Origin: Paenibacillus riograndensis SBR5
GTDB lineage: Bacteria > Bacillota > Bacilli > Paenibacillales > Paenibacillaceae
Assembly: GCF_000981585.1 (NCBI RefSeq)
Contig: NZ_LN831776.1
Span: 1,441,001-1,505,000 of the forward strand
Direction: 5' to 3'
Length of the DNA: 64,000 nt
In this document: positions 33,231 through 41,151 of the stretch, one piece after another
How the letters are laid out: every line of letters starts with the position of its first letter
Position numbering within the stretch: the stretch's first letter is position 1
Translations under genes and position numbers: made by a program
The notes under the pieces: model-generated
Told to the model about the DNA's origin: nothing
The model's database searches: none
The model's input: only the letters and a program-made list of their open reading frames with translations

Positions 33231-33440
33231 GGGCGCCGCAAACCGAAACAACGGCAAAACTGCCGTTGTTAGCGCCGCCCCCGGCGCCACAAGCCAAAAC
33301 AACGGCAAAACTGCCGTTGTTAATGCCGCCCCCGGCCCGGTAAGCCGAAACAACGGCAAAACTGCCGTTGTTAGCGCCGCCCCCGGCGCCGCAAGCCGAA
33401 ACAACGGCAGAACTGCCGTTGTTAGCACTGCCCTTGCCCT
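33231..33440. repeat. 51-bp tandem array A (four hairpin units)
   Basis: Arms AACAACGGCA and TGCCGTTGTT around a 4-base loop recur at 33247, 33298, 33349 and 33400, exactly 51 bases apart, joined by GC-rich linkers (GCGCCGCCCCCGGCGCC). Because 51 is a multiple of three, several frames stay open and give 17-residue repeats, but none has a start signal. It lies between the G-rich array and the EamA gene's 3' end. Confidence 0.85.
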
Positions 33441-33553
33441 GCGCCGCCCCCGGCTCCGCGCCGAGCCCGGCCGCGTTGGGCCGCCGCAGCCACCCCCCGC
33501 GCCGCCAGCCGTCGCAGCCCAGCGGCCTGCGCCAGCCTAGCAACCCGCCGCCC

Positions 33554-34513
33554 TCACAAAATCCGCTTCCGCGGATAAGCTTCCGCTCCCGGCGGCTGCA
33601 TCAGCGGTGCGCTCTGCTTCGGCTTGAACAGCAGCTGCTTCAGTGCGCCTGCATTTACAAGCACGGTGCCGGTGATGATGGTGAAGACGCCGAGCAGAGT
33701 GAGCCAAGTTACAGTCTCTCCGTAGAATAGAAAACCTACGCCAACCGCAATCGGCGGGGAGATGTACAGCCATGTAGAAGGAAAGACGGGATTCGTTTTG
33801 GCAACCAGCCAGTAGAACAGCGTGTGCCCGACCATGGAGCCGACCACGGTCAGATAGAGCAGGGAACCGGCTGTCTCGAACGACAGCAGAAATCCGGGAT
33901 GCACGTTTTCGGTGAACAGGGACAGAACGAACAGCAGCGCGCCGCCGTATATCATCTGTGCTGCATTCAGGGCAACGGGTGATTCGCCGGAGAAGGTGCG
34001 GGTTACTTTTTTGGAATAAATCGCCCCCGCTGCGTAGCAAATTTCTCCGGTCAACACTATGGCGCAGCCGGCGATCCACAGGGGAGAAACATCAATGGCA
34101 AGGCTTGGCAGCACCAGCAGCAGCACGCCAGTGAAGCCGATGATGCAGCCCAACAGCGAATAGGAGGGCGCTTTCTGCCGGAGAAACGCGGTCTGCATCA
34201 GCAGAATCATCATGGGACCGGTAGCGGACAGCACCGCAGCAAGCCCTGAGGAGACATATTGCTCGGCCCAGTACAGCGCGGAAAAGGTTCCAAAAGTCAG
34301 CGCAGCGCCGGTGAACAGCATTTCTTTGCGCAGGAGCAGGCGGAAGCTGGCTTTGCCTCTCCAGGCCATAAAGAGAAAGAGTACAGCACCCGCAACGAAA
34401 AAGCGCAGACCCGCCGAGAAAAACGGAGGCGTCCCGGCGTCTACGCCGATTTTTATAGCCAGGAAGGTAGTGCCGAAGATCAGACAGACGAGCGAGTAAG
34501 CGAGCATAATCAT
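33554..34513 (-). CDS. EamA/DMT family transporter
   Basis: A 319-residue drug/metabolite transporter of the EamA (RhaT) family with ten predicted membrane helices in two repeats of five. Typical landmarks are GTTFLAIKIGVDAGTPPFFS near the start and the EamA GFTGVLLLV segment. It probably exports amino acids, a vitamin-B6-related compound or other small metabolites. It is divergent from a MocR-type regulator gene, whose family commonly controls exactly this kind of neighbour. Start ATG 34513 after AAAGGGGAA. Confidence 0.87.
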   Translation of the reverse strand: MIMLAYSLVCLIFGTTFLAIKIGVDAGTPPFFSAGLRFFVAGAVLFLFMAWRGKASFRLLLRKEMLFTGAALTFGTFSALYWAEQYVSSGLAAVLSATGPMMILLMQTAFLRQKAPSYSLLGCIIGFTGVLLLVLPSLAIDVSPLWIAGCAIVLTGEICYAAGAIYSKKVTRTFSGESPVALNAAQMIYGGALLFVLSLFTENVHPGFLLSFETAGSLLYLTVVGSMVGHTLFYWLVAKTNPVFPSTWLYISPPIAVGVGFLFYGETVTWLTLLGVFTIITGTVLVNAGALKQLLFKPKQSAPLMQPPGAEAYPRKRIL

Positions 34514-34584
34514 GGTTCAGTTCCCCTTTGTAATGGTAATGTGGCAGCCGGTTGAAGGTTTTGGTTAATCATATCCGAAGAGGA

Positions 34585-34614
34585 ACAGAACAGATTATAG
34601 ATGACAGAACAGAT
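34585..34614. promoter_or_regulatory. Direct repeats, candidate MocR operator
   Basis: ACAGAACAGAT occurs at 34585-34595 and 34604-34614, 19 bases apart start to start, in the gap between the EamA and MocR genes. MocR/GabR regulators typically bind two direct repeats in such gaps. TACAAT (34631-34636) further on could be the -10 of the regulator gene. Confidence 0.55.
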
Positions 34615-34712
34615 GTGGAGCGGAATGTAGTACAATAGGGCAAAGAGAAGTTAGTTGGTGTGAATATTGGCCTTGGCTGTTTGACAGGTCATTGTGGAGA
34701 GGAGACAGATGG

Positions 34713-36131
34713 ATGAAAAAAGCAGCAGGTGCAGAACAGAGCCATCCTCTGTTTCGCCAGGTATACCAGTATATGCACAACCGGATGGAACGCGGGGAGT
34801 GGAAGGCGCATGACAAGCTGCCGTCCATCCGGCTGCTGGCCGAGGAGCTGAAGGTTCACAGGCTTACGGTGTTCAAGGCTTACCGGGAGCTGACTGAAGA
34901 CGGCAGAGTGTATGTAAAAGATAAATCCGGTTATTACATGTCTCCGGTCAGCAGCCCGACGAAGGAGTCAGCGGAAGGGGACGGAGCAGCAATTTCCTCC
35001 TACATGCTGGCGAATCCCATGTCCGATATTCAGCGGATGCCGGTCAGCTACCAGTTCTCGCAGGCGCTCATAGATCCGGGACTGCTGCCCAACCTGTTCC
35101 TGTCCGACTATGTCAAAAAAGTGTTCGACCTCTACCCGAAAGTTATGGGAACATACTCTTCCGTCCAGGGAGATGAGGAGCTGCGCGAAACGCTTAGCCG
35201 CCATTTCCGGGAGCAGCACCGGCTGCACCTGTCGCCGCGCGAGCTGCTGATAACCTCGGGGGCTCAGCAGGCGATCAATCTGATTGCAGGCATTGTGCTG
35301 GGTCCGCTGGATGCGGTGCTGGTGGAGCGGCCGACGTACAGCGTGGCGATGGATATTTTCCGGCGTCTGGGGGCACGGCTGGTGCCGGTGGAAATTACTC
35401 CGGAGGGCTATGATCTGCAGCAGGTCGAGGAGCTGATGCGCAGGCACCGGCCGCGGATGTTCTACATGAACCCGACGCATCACAATCCTACTGGCTTTAC
35501 CGTTCCGGCGCGGCAGCGCAAGCTCCTGATTGAGCTGGCGGAGCGCTACCGCTGTCTGCTCGTGGAGGACGACCCGTTCCGCGATATGTATTTCGCGGAG
35601 CCGCCGCCGCCCCCGTTTTTTGCCTATGATACGGAAGGCTGGGTAATCTACATCAGCAGCTTCAGCAAATATGTGGCCCCGGGCCTGCGGATCTGCGCTG
35701 TAGGGTGCCGCTATCCGTTCATGGAACAGCTGATTACCGCCAAATCGCTGGCAGACAACGGTACGCCGATTTTGAACCAGAAAATCTTTCTGCACTACTA
35801 CACCTCACCGCGCCTGCAGCAGCATCTCGGGAAGCTGCGGATCGCGCTCCAGGTACACAAGGAGATCGTGGAGGAGGAGCTGGCCGCCACCGGGTGGGAA
35901 TGGACGACTCCGCAGGGCGGGCTGAATCTCTGGGTGAAGCTGCCGGAGCCGGTCTCCGTGTCTGCGCTGTTTGTGCGCGCTATGGAGCAGTCCATCTCTT
36001 TTGTCCCGGGTGAAATTCTCGATCCGCTGGGGGAGATGAAGTCCTGGCTGCGCCTCAGCTACTCTTTCGCCGGCGAAGGGGTGCTGCGCGAAGGAATACG
36101 CCGTCTGGCGGCACTTGCGCGGGAGCTGTAA
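34713..36131 (+). CDS. MocR/GabR-type PLP-dependent transcriptional regulator
   Basis: A 472-residue fusion of a GntR winged helix-turn-helix (about 5-75; KLPSIRLLAEELKVHRLTVF, KAYRELTEDGRVYVK) to a fold-type I aminotransferase domain (about 110-470; TSGAQQAINLIAGIVLGPLD, NPTHHNPTGFTV, SSFSKYVAPGLRICAVG). The Lys of SSFSKY is the expected pyridoxal-phosphate lysine. Family members sense PLP or an amino acid such as GABA. The start is ATG 34713, 7 bases after GAGAGGAGA. It is divergent from the EamA transporter and probably controls it. Confidence 0.9.
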   Translation: MKKAAGAEQSHPLFRQVYQYMHNRMERGEWKAHDKLPSIRLLAEELKVHRLTVFKAYRELTEDGRVYVKDKSGYYMSPVSSPTKESAEGDGAAISSYMLANPMSDIQRMPVSYQFSQALIDPGLLPNLFLSDYVKKVFDLYPKVMGTYSSVQGDEELRETLSRHFREQHRLHLSPRELLITSGAQQAINLIAGIVLGPLDAVLVERPTYSVAMDIFRRLGARLVPVEITPEGYDLQQVEELMRRHRPRMFYMNPTHHNPTGFTVPARQRKLLIELAERYRCLLVEDDPFRDMYFAEPPPPPFFAYDTEGWVIYISSFSKYVAPGLRICAVGCRYPFMEQLITAKSLADNGTPILNQKIFLHYYTSPRLQQHLGKLRIALQVHKEIVEEELAATGWEWTTPQGGLNLWVKLPEPVSVSALFVRAMEQSISFVPGEILDPLGEMKSWLRLSYSFAGEGVLREGIRRLAALAREL

Positions 36132-36255
36132 AGAGGGGAAACGAAGTGCACAGGGAGTACCGGACTGTTGGCTGATTTTTTGCCGGACCGTGTCCTGTAC
36201 TGAAAGCTGCCTGGACAGGCATTTTTTGCTCTAAGCGGTATGTTGTTTGTGTGGT

Positions 36256-36294
36256 TTTACATGAATCGGACATTCGCCAAATATCCCCTTAACA
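36256..36294 (+). promoter_or_regulatory. Pho box (PhoP binding site)
   Basis: TTTACA-N5-CGGACA-N5-CAAATA-N5-TTAACA at 36256, 36267, 36278 and 36289: four hexamers at an exact 11-bp period, the form of Bacillus PhoP boxes (TT[A/C/T]A[C/T]A repeats). The outer two match fully, the inner two partly. It lies 47 bases before the alkaline phosphatase start, with TAGTAT downstream as possible -10. Confidence 0.7.
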
Positions 36295-36340
36295 TATTTG
36301 CTCTAGTATGAGGGAGTAATTAACCTTAAGGAGGGTATAT

Positions 36341-37609
36341 ATGAAATCTCAGAAAAAGAATAGATTTAAGACGGCTTTGACCGTAACTGCGGCAGGGGCG
36401 CTTTTGGCTACAAGTGTAGTGGCTACACAGCCTGCCAAACCGGCTCAGGCGGCTTCTTCAAAAACGAAAAATGTCATTCTTTTTGTCGGCGACGGCATGG
36501 GAACAGCAGCACGCAATGCAATCCGTCTGGCGACTGTAGGCGAAAAAGGCAAGCTGGCCATGGATGATATGCCCTACGCGGGCCTGGTACATACGAGCTC
36601 TACTGTACCGGTTACAGATTCAGCTGCATCCGCCACAGCTTATGCCAGCGGAGTGAAGACATATAATGGCGCCATCGGCATGGATGCCAACAAAAAATCG
36701 GTTAAAACGATTGCGGAATACGCCAAAGAAGCCGGCAAATCCACAGGCGTGGTAACTACCAGCCAGATTACAGATGCTACGGGCGCAGCTTTTGGCGCAC
36801 ATGTGGAAGACCGCTCGAAGCAAAGCGACATCGCACTGCAGCTCTTGACCAAGAGCAAAGTGGATGTTCTGCTCGGCGGCGGTGAGGATTTCTGGTATCC
36901 GGCCGGCGAAGCAGGCAAGTTCCCGGATGCCCCGGCAGAAGATCCTTCAGAGAAAAGCAAAGGAACCCAGGGTAATCTGGTCACCAAAGCAAAGCAGCTT
37001 GGTTACAACTATGTGTCGACCAAAGACGGCCTGAAGCAGGCCAAAGGCGGCAAGCTGCTCGGACTGTTTGCCAACGAGGAAATGTTCCAGCAGAATGAGG
37101 AAGGCAAAGGGGATATTTATAATCCTGTAGTCTCGCTGCCGGAAATGACTAAGAAAGCAATCGACACTCTGTCCACGAACCAAAAAGGCTTTTTCCTGAT
37201 GGTAGAGGAAGAAGGCACGGATGAGTTTGCCCATAAAAATAATGCCAAAATGACGATCAAATCCGGCCAGGCTCTGGATGCGTCTGTGCAAGTGGCCAAG
37301 GATTTTGCCAAAAAGAACCCGGACACGCTGGTGCTGGTGCTGGCTGACCATGAAACCGGGGGGCTGTCCATCGAACCGGTGGATGCAGAGGATGAAACAG
37401 GAGACGGCATCTCCCAAGAAGATGGCCCGTTCGCTATCGCCAATTCCAAGGAAAGCTTTGTAGTGGACTGGACAACCTCCGGACATACAGCGGTGGATAT
37501 TCCGGTTACGGCGATGGGCAAAAACGCCCAGCTCTTCACGGGAGTTTTTGAGAACACTGCCGTGTTCGATAAGCTGATGCAGGCGTACGGTTTTAATGCA
37601 AAAAAATAA
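36341..37609 (+). CDS. phoA: Secreted alkaline phosphatase
   Basis: Zn/Mg-dependent phosphomonoesterase released outside the cell to free phosphate. The 422-residue precursor starts with a Sec signal peptide (charged n-region KSQKKNRFK, hydrophobic core, cleavage near AQA at about 37). DGMG (51-54) is the first metal site; Ser94 in VTDSAASATA is the phosphorylated nucleophile; EEEGTDEFAH, LADHETGG and SGHTAVDIPV give the remaining metal ligands. Preceded by a four-repeat Pho box, so phosphate starvation should induce it. Start ATG 36341 after AAGGAGGG. Confidence 0.92.
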   Translation: MKSQKKNRFKTALTVTAAGALLATSVVATQPAKPAQAASSKTKNVILFVGDGMGTAARNAIRLATVGEKGKLAMDDMPYAGLVHTSSTVPVTDSAASATAYASGVKTYNGAIGMDANKKSVKTIAEYAKEAGKSTGVVTTSQITDATGAAFGAHVEDRSKQSDIALQLLTKSKVDVLLGGGEDFWYPAGEAGKFPDAPAEDPSEKSKGTQGNLVTKAKQLGYNYVSTKDGLKQAKGGKLLGLFANEEMFQQNEEGKGDIYNPVVSLPEMTKKAIDTLSTNQKGFFLMVEEEGTDEFAHKNNAKMTIKSGQALDASVQVAKDFAKKNPDTLVLVLADHETGGLSIEPVDAEDETGDGISQEDGPFAIANSKESFVVDWTTSGHTAVDIPVTAMGKNAQLFTGVFENTAVFDKLMQAYGFNAKK

Positions 37610-37646
37610 TACGGCAGAAGGAGCCCCCTTCCTTATGCAATAAACT

Positions 37647-37681
37647 AGCTGGCCGGATTTTCCGGCTGGCTTGTTTTTTTG
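37647..37681 (+). terminator. Terminator of the alkaline phosphatase gene
   Basis: GCTGGCCGGA, TTT, TCCGGCTGGC and then TTGTTTTTTT, 38 bases after the stop. Confidence 0.85.
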
Positions 37682-37839
37682 TTGTGGATCATATGCTCTA
37701 TTGTCTGGCAAATATCCGTTGTGCCGCTTCCATTCCGTATATTTACATTTTCTTAGTAACATTTGTAACTGACGATCTGGGCAGGGAACTGATAAATATA
37801 GTATGTAAGCGTTTCTATTAATCGACTGGGGGAATGGTT

Positions 37840-38391
37840 GTGAAAAAAGTAACAAAATTATTATTGGCAGCTGGCATCTCGCTGGCAGTAGTCGGCGTAG
37901 GCAGCAGCGGCGTCCTGAGCAATATATCTTCAGCTGCTAGCGCACCGCTTAAGGTTGGACGGATCGAAGCTGCCGCTCACGGCACGAAATGCTTCACTGT
38001 GGCAGTTGCCGTAGTCCAGAATGGCGTTATCGTCGCCGCTTCGCTGGATGACTATCAATTCCTGGGTTCGGATGTGGCCAAAGGAGTGCCTAACTCCGAC
38101 AAAGACTTCGGACAGAATTACAAAGATCCTGCAATGGTCCTGGCTTCGAAGAAAGCCAATGCCAAATACTATAGCGAACATATGAAAGAAGAAGCCAAAT
38201 CCACGGTTTCCTATGACAAGAACATGGCTGCTATTGAGAAATTTGCAACAGGCAAAACGATCAAATCGCTTGAAGCTACACTGGCTGCAAAAAGCAAGGA
38301 ACAGATGGTTGATGCTGTCAGCGGAGCCACACTGGTAGACACCCAAGGCTACCTGAAAGCTATTCTGGCTGCTGCCAAGGCTGCAAAATAA
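37840..38391 (+). CDS. Secreted FMN-binding domain protein
   Basis: A 183-residue extracellular protein with a signal peptide (KKVTKLLLAAGISLAVVGVG) and an FMN-binding domain. The C-terminal VDAVSGATLVDTQGY holds the DxxSGAT motif to which ApbE-type enzymes attach FMN covalently in NqrC/RnfG relatives. FTVAVAVVQNGVIVAASLDD forms the domain's first strands. It may therefore be a flavinylated electron carrier at the cell surface. Start is GTG 37840, 6 bases after CTGGGGGA; ATG 37834 abuts the ribosome site. It faces the feo operon. Confidence 0.78.
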   Translation: MKKVTKLLLAAGISLAVVGVGSSGVLSNISSAASAPLKVGRIEAAAHGTKCFTVAVAVVQNGVIVAASLDDYQFLGSDVAKGVPNSDKDFGQNYKDPAMVLASKKANAKYYSEHMKEEAKSTVSYDKNMAAIEKFATGKTIKSLEATLAAKSKEQMVDAVSGATLVDTQGYLKAILAAAKAAK

Positions 38392-38409
38392 GCTGCCGCT
38401 TCGTTAACA

Positions 38410-38447
38410 AAAGCTCCTTCACGGTTTTGGCTGTGAAGGAGCTTTTT
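38410..38447. terminator. Terminator between FMN-binding gene and feoB
   Basis: AAAGCTCCTTCAC and GTGAAGGAGCTTTTT form a stem of about 13 bp between convergent genes; A-run on the left and T-run on the right let it serve both. Confidence 0.85.
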
Positions 38448-38473
38448 GCGTCTGCTTTTGTGGTTTTCCGCCA

Positions 38474-39883
38474 TCACACCCAGCCTAACAACCGGGCTGC
38501 CTGGGCAACGGCAAACGTTACAGCAATGGCAATCCCGAGCGGAATGACGGCAGAGAGCACCGCCCACTTCATACTGCGGGTTTCTTTGTAAATATTGATC
38601 AGCGTGGTGCCGCATGGATAGTGGAGCAGGGAGAACAGCATCATATTCAGCGCGGTCAGCCAAGTCCAGCCATGATTCAGGAAAATATCCTTAATGCCGC
38701 CGAGTCCATCGATATCGACCATGGCGCCTGAGGACATATAGCCCATGAGCAGGATCGGCAGTACGATTTCATTGGCAGGGAGCCCCAGGATAAAGGCCAT
38801 AATAATGAAGCCGTCCAGCCCGAGCAAATTCGCAAAAGGATCAAAAAAAGCAGCCATATGGTTCAGTACGCTGTCTCCTCCGACCATCACATTGCCCAGT
38901 ATCCAGGTGAGAATTCCGGCAGGCGCAGCGACCACGATTGCCCGGGTCAGCACATTCAGGGATTTTTCTTTGGAGGTAATCAGTATGGTTTTCCAAATTT
39001 GCGGACGGCGGTAGGGCGGAAGCTCCAGCGTGTAGTGAGTTGGCACTCCGCGCAGCGCGGTCTTGGACATCACCCAGGAGACGGTCAAGGTGACGATGAT
39101 GCCGATCAGGACAATGCCCATCAGCACCAGGGCTGTTGATAAAGTGCGCAGTGCGCCCGCTGCGGCCCCGCCGACCATAAACAAGGATGAGAGCAGAATC
39201 AGCGTAGGCCAGCGTCCGTTGCAGGGTACGAAGTTATTGGTCAGAATGGCCAGCATCCGTTCCCGGGGCGATTCGATAATGCGGGTGGAGAGAATGGCGG
39301 CGGCATTGCAGCCGAAGCCCATCGACATGGTCAGGGCCTGCTTGCCGTGGCCGCCGGATTTTTTGAACAACCGGTCCATGTTAAAAGCCACGCGCGGCAG
39401 ATAGCCGAAATTCTCCAGCAGCGCAAACACCGGGAAGAAAATCATCATGGGCGGCAGCATGACACTGATGACCCAGGAGGTTCCGCGGTACAGCCCCAGC
39501 ACGAGCACGCCATGCAGCCAGGCCGGTGCGTTCACAGCCTCAAAACCCGCAGTCAGATAGCCTTCAATCCAGCCAAAAAAGGAAGCGAGCCAGCCCGAAG
39601 GATAATTGGCGCCCGCAATTGTAATCCAGAATACGAGGCCGAGGCCGGCGAGCATAATGGGGAAGCCCCAAATTTTGGAGGTGACGATACTGTCCAGTTT
39701 ATAAGTGCTGGCGAGCTTCTTCTGGTCCTTGTAGGTGACAGCCTCCCGGCAGATTCCAGCCGAAACCCCGTAAATTCCACTGACTATTTCATCCCGGATC
39801 GCGCCTTTGTCCGCGAGCTTCTTCGCAGCTGACAGCAGGGAATCCATGGCGTCCGTTCCTTTAATGGCATGCGGTGACTCCAT
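38474..39883 (-). CDS. feoB: FeoB membrane (Gate domain) subunit, separate gene
   Basis: The 469-residue membrane part of the ferrous iron transporter FeoB encoded on its own. It starts within what is the helical spacer of full-length FeoB (RDEIVSGIYGVSAGICREAV). About nine membrane helices and two Gate (nucleoside-recognition) segments follow, including SMGFGCNAAAILSTRIIESP and LGLPANEIVLPILLMGY. The ATG 39883 has its own GGAGG and overlaps the GTPase gene by 23 bases in another frame. An in-frame stop lies just upstream, so this is not simply a broken single ORF. Confidence 0.85.
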   Translation of the reverse strand: MESPHAIKGTDAMDSLLSAAKKLADKGAIRDEIVSGIYGVSAGICREAVTYKDQKKLASTYKLDSIVTSKIWGFPIMLAGLGLVFWITIAGANYPSGWLASFFGWIEGYLTAGFEAVNAPAWLHGVLVLGLYRGTSWVISVMLPPMMIFFPVFALLENFGYLPRVAFNMDRLFKKSGGHGKQALTMSMGFGCNAAAILSTRIIESPRERMLAILTNNFVPCNGRWPTLILLSSLFMVGGAAAGALRTLSTALVLMGIVLIGIIVTLTVSWVMSKTALRGVPTHYTLELPPYRRPQIWKTILITSKEKSLNVLTRAIVVAAPAGILTWILGNVMVGGDSVLNHMAAFFDPFANLLGLDGFIIMAFILGLPANEIVLPILLMGYMSSGAMVDIDGLGGIKDIFLNHGWTWLTALNMMLFSLLHYPCGTTLINIYKETRSMKWAVLSAVIPLGIAIAVTFAVAQAARLLGWV

Positions 39884-40592
39884 GGGCAATTACCTCCTTT
39901 GTTCCGGGAATATTTTGGCGTCCCATATGGGCCTTCAGCGAAGTGAGCAGGCTGTCATCACCATCCAGCAGCCGCAGGGCGATCCAGCGTGCCGGATATC
40001 TTGAGCCAACAGTCTGTTCAACCATGGGGATAAGCTCGGCGATGCCTTGTTCAATTTCGTCACTGTAGTTGATGCGCAGCGGCTGTGCCGTAAAGGCACC
40101 GGTGGCCACGCGCTCAATCTGATCCAGAAGAGCCTCAATGCCGATTTTGCCCCGGGCAGAAATGGCTGCAACCGGTACGCCCAGCCGTTTTGAAATCGCC
40201 TTCAAGTTGATGTCGATGCCGAGCCTCCGGGCTTCATCGATCAGGTTGATACAGATCACGGCCCGTCCGGTAATCTCCAGCACCTGCAGGGCAAGGTTGA
40301 GGTTGCGCTCCAGCGACGTTGCGTCCAGTACCACCAGCGTCACATCGGGCTCCTCGAAAATAATATAATCTCTGGCCGCCTCTTCGTCAGCGGAATTGGA
40401 GTACAGCGAGTAGGTGCCTGGAAGATCGACTGCACGGTACTTATGGTTGTTGTGGGTAAATTCGCCTTCGGCGGTAATGACGGTTTTGCCCGCCCAGTTG
40501 CCTGTGTGCTGCCGCAGTCCGGTCAAAAGATTAAACAGCGTGCTTTTCCCCGTATTGGGGTTGCCGGCAAAAGCCACAGTAAATTGACTCAT
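39861..40592 (-). CDS. feoB: FeoB small GTPase subunit, separate gene
   Basis: The 243-residue soluble G-protein part of FeoB. G1 GNPNTGKS (residues 10-17), G3 DLPGTYSL and G4 NLIDE are intact, and a short helical spacer domain follows. In full-length FeoB this part is fused to the membrane pore and gates Fe(II) uptake by GTP hydrolysis; here it must act by non-covalent contact with the next gene's product. Its start overlaps the feoA stop (ATGA), and its end overlaps the membrane-subunit start. Confidence 0.88.
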   Translation of the reverse strand: MSQFTVAFAGNPNTGKSTLFNLLTGLRQHTGNWAGKTVITAEGEFTHNNHKYRAVDLPGTYSLYSNSADEEAARDYIIFEEPDVTLVVLDATSLERNLNLALQVLEITGRAVICINLIDEARRLGIDINLKAISKRLGVPVAAISARGKIGIEALLDQIERVATGAFTAQPLRINYSDEIEQGIAELIPMVEQTVGSRYPARWIALRLLDGDDSLLTSLKAHMGRQNIPGTKEVIAHGVTACH

Positions 40593-40843
40593 TCGTCTCC
40601 ACCTCCAATCAAAGTTCCATAGATCAATTCACTTTCTTCCCGCCGCAGTGCTATGGTTGTATTGCTTACACGGAATGCCGTAGGGTCACCCAGCGGGCTG
40701 CGCCGCAGTACCTCTACAGCGTTGCCGACAACAAATCCGAGATCAAGCAGCCTTCTCCGCAGCACGCCCTGCACTTCTATGCCGCTGATCACCAGCTTGC
40801 TGCCGTTTACTGCCTCAGATAATGGAATAACAGCTCCAGCCAT
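40589..40843 (-). CDS. feoA: FeoA domain protein
   Basis: An 84-residue SH3-like FeoA protein, cytoplasmic accessory factor of ferrous iron uptake. The blocks IPLSEAVNGSKLVISGIEVQ, RRRLLDLGFVVGNAVEVLRR and SPLGDPTAFRV are typical. The start is ATG 40843 with TAGGGG 5 bases upstream; other in-frame ATGs (40861, 40915) lack a ribosome site. First gene of feoA-feoB(GTPase)-feoB(membrane), all overlapping, so translation is coupled. Confidence 0.88.
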   Translation of the reverse strand: MAGAVIPLSEAVNGSKLVISGIEVQGVLRRRLLDLGFVVGNAVEVLRRSPLGDPTAFRVSNTTIALRREESELIYGTLIGGGDE

Positions 40844-40921
40844 AACATCCCCTACTTTCATATTTAGAATTAAGTATATATTGTGCACTAGGGATAGATT
40901 CTTGTAGTCTGCCACAATAGT

Positions 40922-40950
40922 AGTATACGTAAATAAATTTGTCTTGGCAA
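40922..40950 (-). promoter_or_regulatory. Promoter of the feo operon
   Basis: On the minus strand TTGCCA (40950-40945), 17 bases, TATACT (40927-40922), about 80 bases before the feoA start: a good housekeeping promoter. Confidence 0.65.
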
Positions 40951-40958
40951 CAAAAAAG

Positions 40959-40972
40959 TTTCCCTAGGGAAA
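40959..40972. promoter_or_regulatory. Palindrome upstream of feo, possible metalloregulator site
   Basis: TTTCCCTAGGGAAA is a perfect 14-bp palindrome 8 bases upstream of the feo -35 box. It resembles MntR/DtxR-family operators in centre and arm spacing more than a Fur box. Which regulator binds is not shown. Confidence 0.45.
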
Positions 40973-41050
40973 AATAAAAGAGGGATAATTTTAATGTGAA
41001 TTGAAACGGCCATTACGCAGGGAATACGGATTAAATGTGGATGGTAAAGC

Positions 41051-41095
41051 AAAAACAAGCACTCGGACCTCTAAGGGTCACGGGTGCTTGTTTTT
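41051..41095. terminator. Terminator downstream of asparaginase
   Basis: AAAAACAAGCAC (41051-41062) and GTGCTTGTTTTT (41084-41095) with inner pairing. It follows the asparaginase stop on the minus strand and is symmetrical enough to act in both directions. Confidence 0.8.
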
Positions 41096-41151
41096 CTTCA
41101 AATATAGGATTTATTATGCTTCATGAGTTTCTGCTTGCTTGCAGCTATCCG

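Noticed and set aside
33231..33440. CRISPR array
   Set aside because: The whole unit repeats, including the part that would be the spacer; only 3-5 units; no cas genes. The same holds for arrays B, C and D.
33193..33543. Open frames across array A encoding 17-residue repeats on both strands
   Set aside because: They stay open only because the repeat unit is 51 bp; no ribosome site, no domain, and several frames on both strands are open at once.
39861..39889. Sequencing frameshift splitting feoB
   Set aside because: The second gene has its own well-spaced GGAGG and start and an in-frame stop just upstream; a true split is more likely, though not proven.
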